Of a stretch of DNA of 64,000 nt, positions 62,409-64,000 are shown piece after piece; the first letter of the stretch is position 1, and every line of letters starts with the position of its first letter. The position numbers and the translations under genes are program-made. Source of the stretch: Clostridium acidisoli DSM 12555 (GTDB lineage: Bacteria; Bacillota; Clostridia; Clostridiales; Clostridiaceae); the NCBI RefSeq assembly GCF_900176305.1, contig NZ_FWXH01000004.1, positions 1 through 64,000 of the forward strand, in the 5' to 3' direction. Under the pieces are notes generated by a model. That model saw only the letters and a program-made list of their open reading frames with translations. It ran no database searches and was not told the origin of the DNA.

Positions 62409-64000
62409 ATGGAAAATAGTATAAAGTTCATATCTACAAAATTTAATATGCCAATTCCAAGAAATAAATATGTAAAAAGAGAACAGCTTTTAAGAAAACT
62501 AAATGAAGTGTTTAATAACAAAATAATACTTGTTAAAGGAAATGCTGGAAGTGGTAAAACTACACTAGTATCGTCTTTTATAAAAGAAAACAGGTTATCT
62601 AAGGTAGTATGGATTACATTAGATGAAGACAATAATGATATATATTCCTTTTGGGCTTATTTTTTAGAAGGAATAAAGGATTATATTATAGATGATAGTA
62701 AAAATATTTTACAATATTTTGAGGCTCTCATAAAGGAAAATGATATTTATGATATATTGACATTGCTTATAAATAATCTATGTAAATCAGGTGAATTTAT
62801 AATTGTATTAGATGATTTTCAATATATAAAACAAAAAAAATTAGTAGATACATTAAATTATTTTATAAAGTATTTCCCAGAAAATATTCATATAATCATC
62901 ATTACAAGAAATGAACCAACACTTCATTTAAGTGAACTTTTAATGAAGGATAAAATTCTTAGGATAGAAGACAGCGAACTTAGATTTTCACAAGATGAAG
63001 AGAGGGCATTTTTAAGTGAAACTGTAAGTATGGAACTTGATGAAGAAGCTATGAGCAATATATTAAAATCTACAGAAGGTTGGATTGGTGGACTACAACT
63101 TATTACTATTGCAATAAATAAAAGTAACAATAAAGTAATAGGAAACATTAGAACATTAAATAAATATATGATAGATTATTTGTCACGAGAAATATTAGAG
63201 TCTATACAAGATGATGAAAAAGAGTTTTTAATAAAAACTTCAACGTTAAGTTATTTTAATATGGATATAGCTAATAAACTTCTAAAAATAGATAATAGTA
63301 ATGAGCTTATAAATAAACTTATAGATAGTGATATGTTTATTGTAAATATAGGTGGAGGCAAGTACAGGTATCATTCTATATTTAAAGAATTTTTAAAACT
63401 TCAATTTTGTAAACTAAGTTATAAGGAAAGAGAAAACTTTCATTTACAAGCATATAAAATTTATGAAGATATAGGAGATTTAGAAGAAAGTTTAAGTCAT
63501 CTTATGATAATAAAGGAATATGAAAAAGCACTGCTTTTAATTGAGAACATAGGGCAAAATCCTAAGGGATGGACATTTTTAAAAAAGATCCCACTAGAAT
63601 ATATTGCTAAAAACCGTGATATGATGTTCCAAAGAATTTTTTATTATTTTTGTAATATGGAATTAAGTGAGTGCAAAGATGTGTTATACAAGTTAAAAAA
63701 TATAGTTGAGGATGATTTTTCAACTAAAATATTGGAATTTTCAATAGCGTTAGTAAGCAATAATTTTAAGGATGCCATAAAAGTAGAACCTTTAAAGTCA
63801 GAAGAAATTAAAAATATGAATTTAAGTAATGTTACTAAAGCAATAATTCATATAATAAGTTCTATGTTTTTAAGACTTGACGATAGATATGAGGAGGCAC
63901 TTCAGTGCAATAATTATGTATTAGATATTGAAAAAGACATGGATAATATCTACATTAGATACTTTGTACTTACATTTAGAGCACAATTATTAGAAGAACT
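62409..64000 (+). CDS. MalT-like regulator paralogue (partial, runs off the window)
   Basis: Open from ATG 62409 through the window end: 530 codons without a stop. Opening residues (IKFISTKFNMPIPRNKYVKRE) nearly repeat the previous protein (IKFISTKLKMPVPRKNYIKRE), with Walker A KGNAGSGKTTLV and Walker B IIVLDDFQYI. A tandem duplication. The C-terminal LuxR domain lies beyond the window. GGAGG stands 4 nt before ATG. Confidence 0.88.
   Translation, partial: MENSIKFISTKFNMPIPRNKYVKREQLLRKLNEVFNNKIILVKGNAGSGKTTLVSSFIKENRLSKVVWITLDEDNNDIYSFWAYFLEGIKDYIIDDSKNILQYFEALIKENDIYDILTLLINNLCKSGEFIIVLDDFQYIKQKKLVDTLNYFIKYFPENIHIIIITRNEPTLHLSELLMKDKILRIEDSELRFSQDEERAFLSETVSMELDEEAMSNILKSTEGWIGGLQLITIAINKSNNKVIGNIRTLNKYMIDYLSREILESIQDDEKEFLIKTSTLSYFNMDIANKLLKIDNSNELINKLIDSDMFIVNIGGGKYRYHSIFKEFLKLQFCKLSYKERENFHLQAYKIYEDIGDLEESLSHLMIIKEYEKALLLIENIGQNPKGWTFLKKIPLEYIAKNRDMMFQRIFYYFCNMELSECKDVLYKLKNIVEDDFSTKILEFSIALVSNNFKDAIKVEPLKSEEIKNMNLSNVTKAIIHIISSMFLRLDDRYEEALQCNNYVLDIEKDMDNIYIRYFVLTFRAQLLEE

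Noticed and set aside
1-64000. CRISPR array, tRNA or rRNA genes
   Set aside because: No regularly spaced direct repeats and no tRNA or rRNA-like sequence were noticed when reading the window.

Overview
The window is very AT-rich, most genes have strong purine-rich Shine-Dalgarno sites, and non-AUG starts (GTG, TTG and one ATT) are frequent. Together with the gene families present (eutVW-controlled ethanolamine use, DUF5317, DUF441, GxGYxYP protein, class II aldolase, spore-type promoters) this points to a Clostridium or close relative in the Firmicutes. The species cannot be named from the sequence alone. The content is chromosomal and mostly metabolic or regulatory. No phage, transposase gene, CRISPR array, rRNA or tRNA was seen.

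Layout. 1-3.6 kb: a dispersed-repeat end, a DEAD-box helicase, a 28-residue hydrophobic peptide ORF and an HD-GYP/DUF5317 pair. 3.7-10.9 kb: a compact ethanolamine locus (eutV, eutW, eutA, permease, eutB, eutC) whose leader between eutW and eutA carries a textbook dual-hexaloop antitermination element. 11-13.7 kb: an alkaline-phosphatase-superfamily phosphodiesterase and an MFS exporter. 14-17 kb: an EAL phosphodiesterase, CheW and a soluble chemoreceptor-like protein with a duplicated sensor domain. 17-25.4 kb: aldolase, a TPR-GAF-GGDEF cyclase, a secreted PTP-like-phytase/GxGYxYP fusion, DUF441, a membrane-anchored lytic enzyme and an unrecognised gene preceded by a terminator. 25.4-33.1 kb: a solitary infC with an ATT start, a large BTAD-type regulator divergent from an M20 amidohydrolase plus COG0402 amidohydrolase operon, and a secreted protein. 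33.2-37.3 kb: a structured repeat and an ABC exporter with its two-component system. 37.3-42.2 kb: hutU-hutI-hutH on the minus strand. 42.3-46.6 kb: a guanine-class riboswitch with terminator, xanthine permease, xpt, and a ParB-like/BMP fusion. 46.6-53.3 kb: a second structured repeat, phosphoesterase, aromatic-acid exporter-like protein and a cluster of probable spore-surface genes with sigma-K/E-like promoters. 53.5-64 kb: an old-yellow-enzyme-type reductase, a second TPR-GAF-GGDEF protein, an ABC-2 exporter and two tandem MalT-like LuxR regulators, the last cut by the window edge.

How the parts work together. Ethanolamine sensing by EutW and EutV controls readthrough into the permease/ammonia-lyase genes, with no microcompartment genes beside them. 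Histidine is taken to N-formimidoylglutamate by HutH/U/I, and the amidohydrolase pair 6 kb away is a candidate for finishing the pathway. Guanine/xanthine levels control purine salvage through the riboswitch. Four c-di-GMP turnover proteins (HD-GYP, EAL, two GGDEF) lie within the window. The most unusual signals are a family of long, branched inverted-repeat elements (three copies, two complete), a 174-bp inverted-repeat element near 13.9 kb, two fusion proteins without an obvious standard role, and an orphan initiation factor IF-3 gene.
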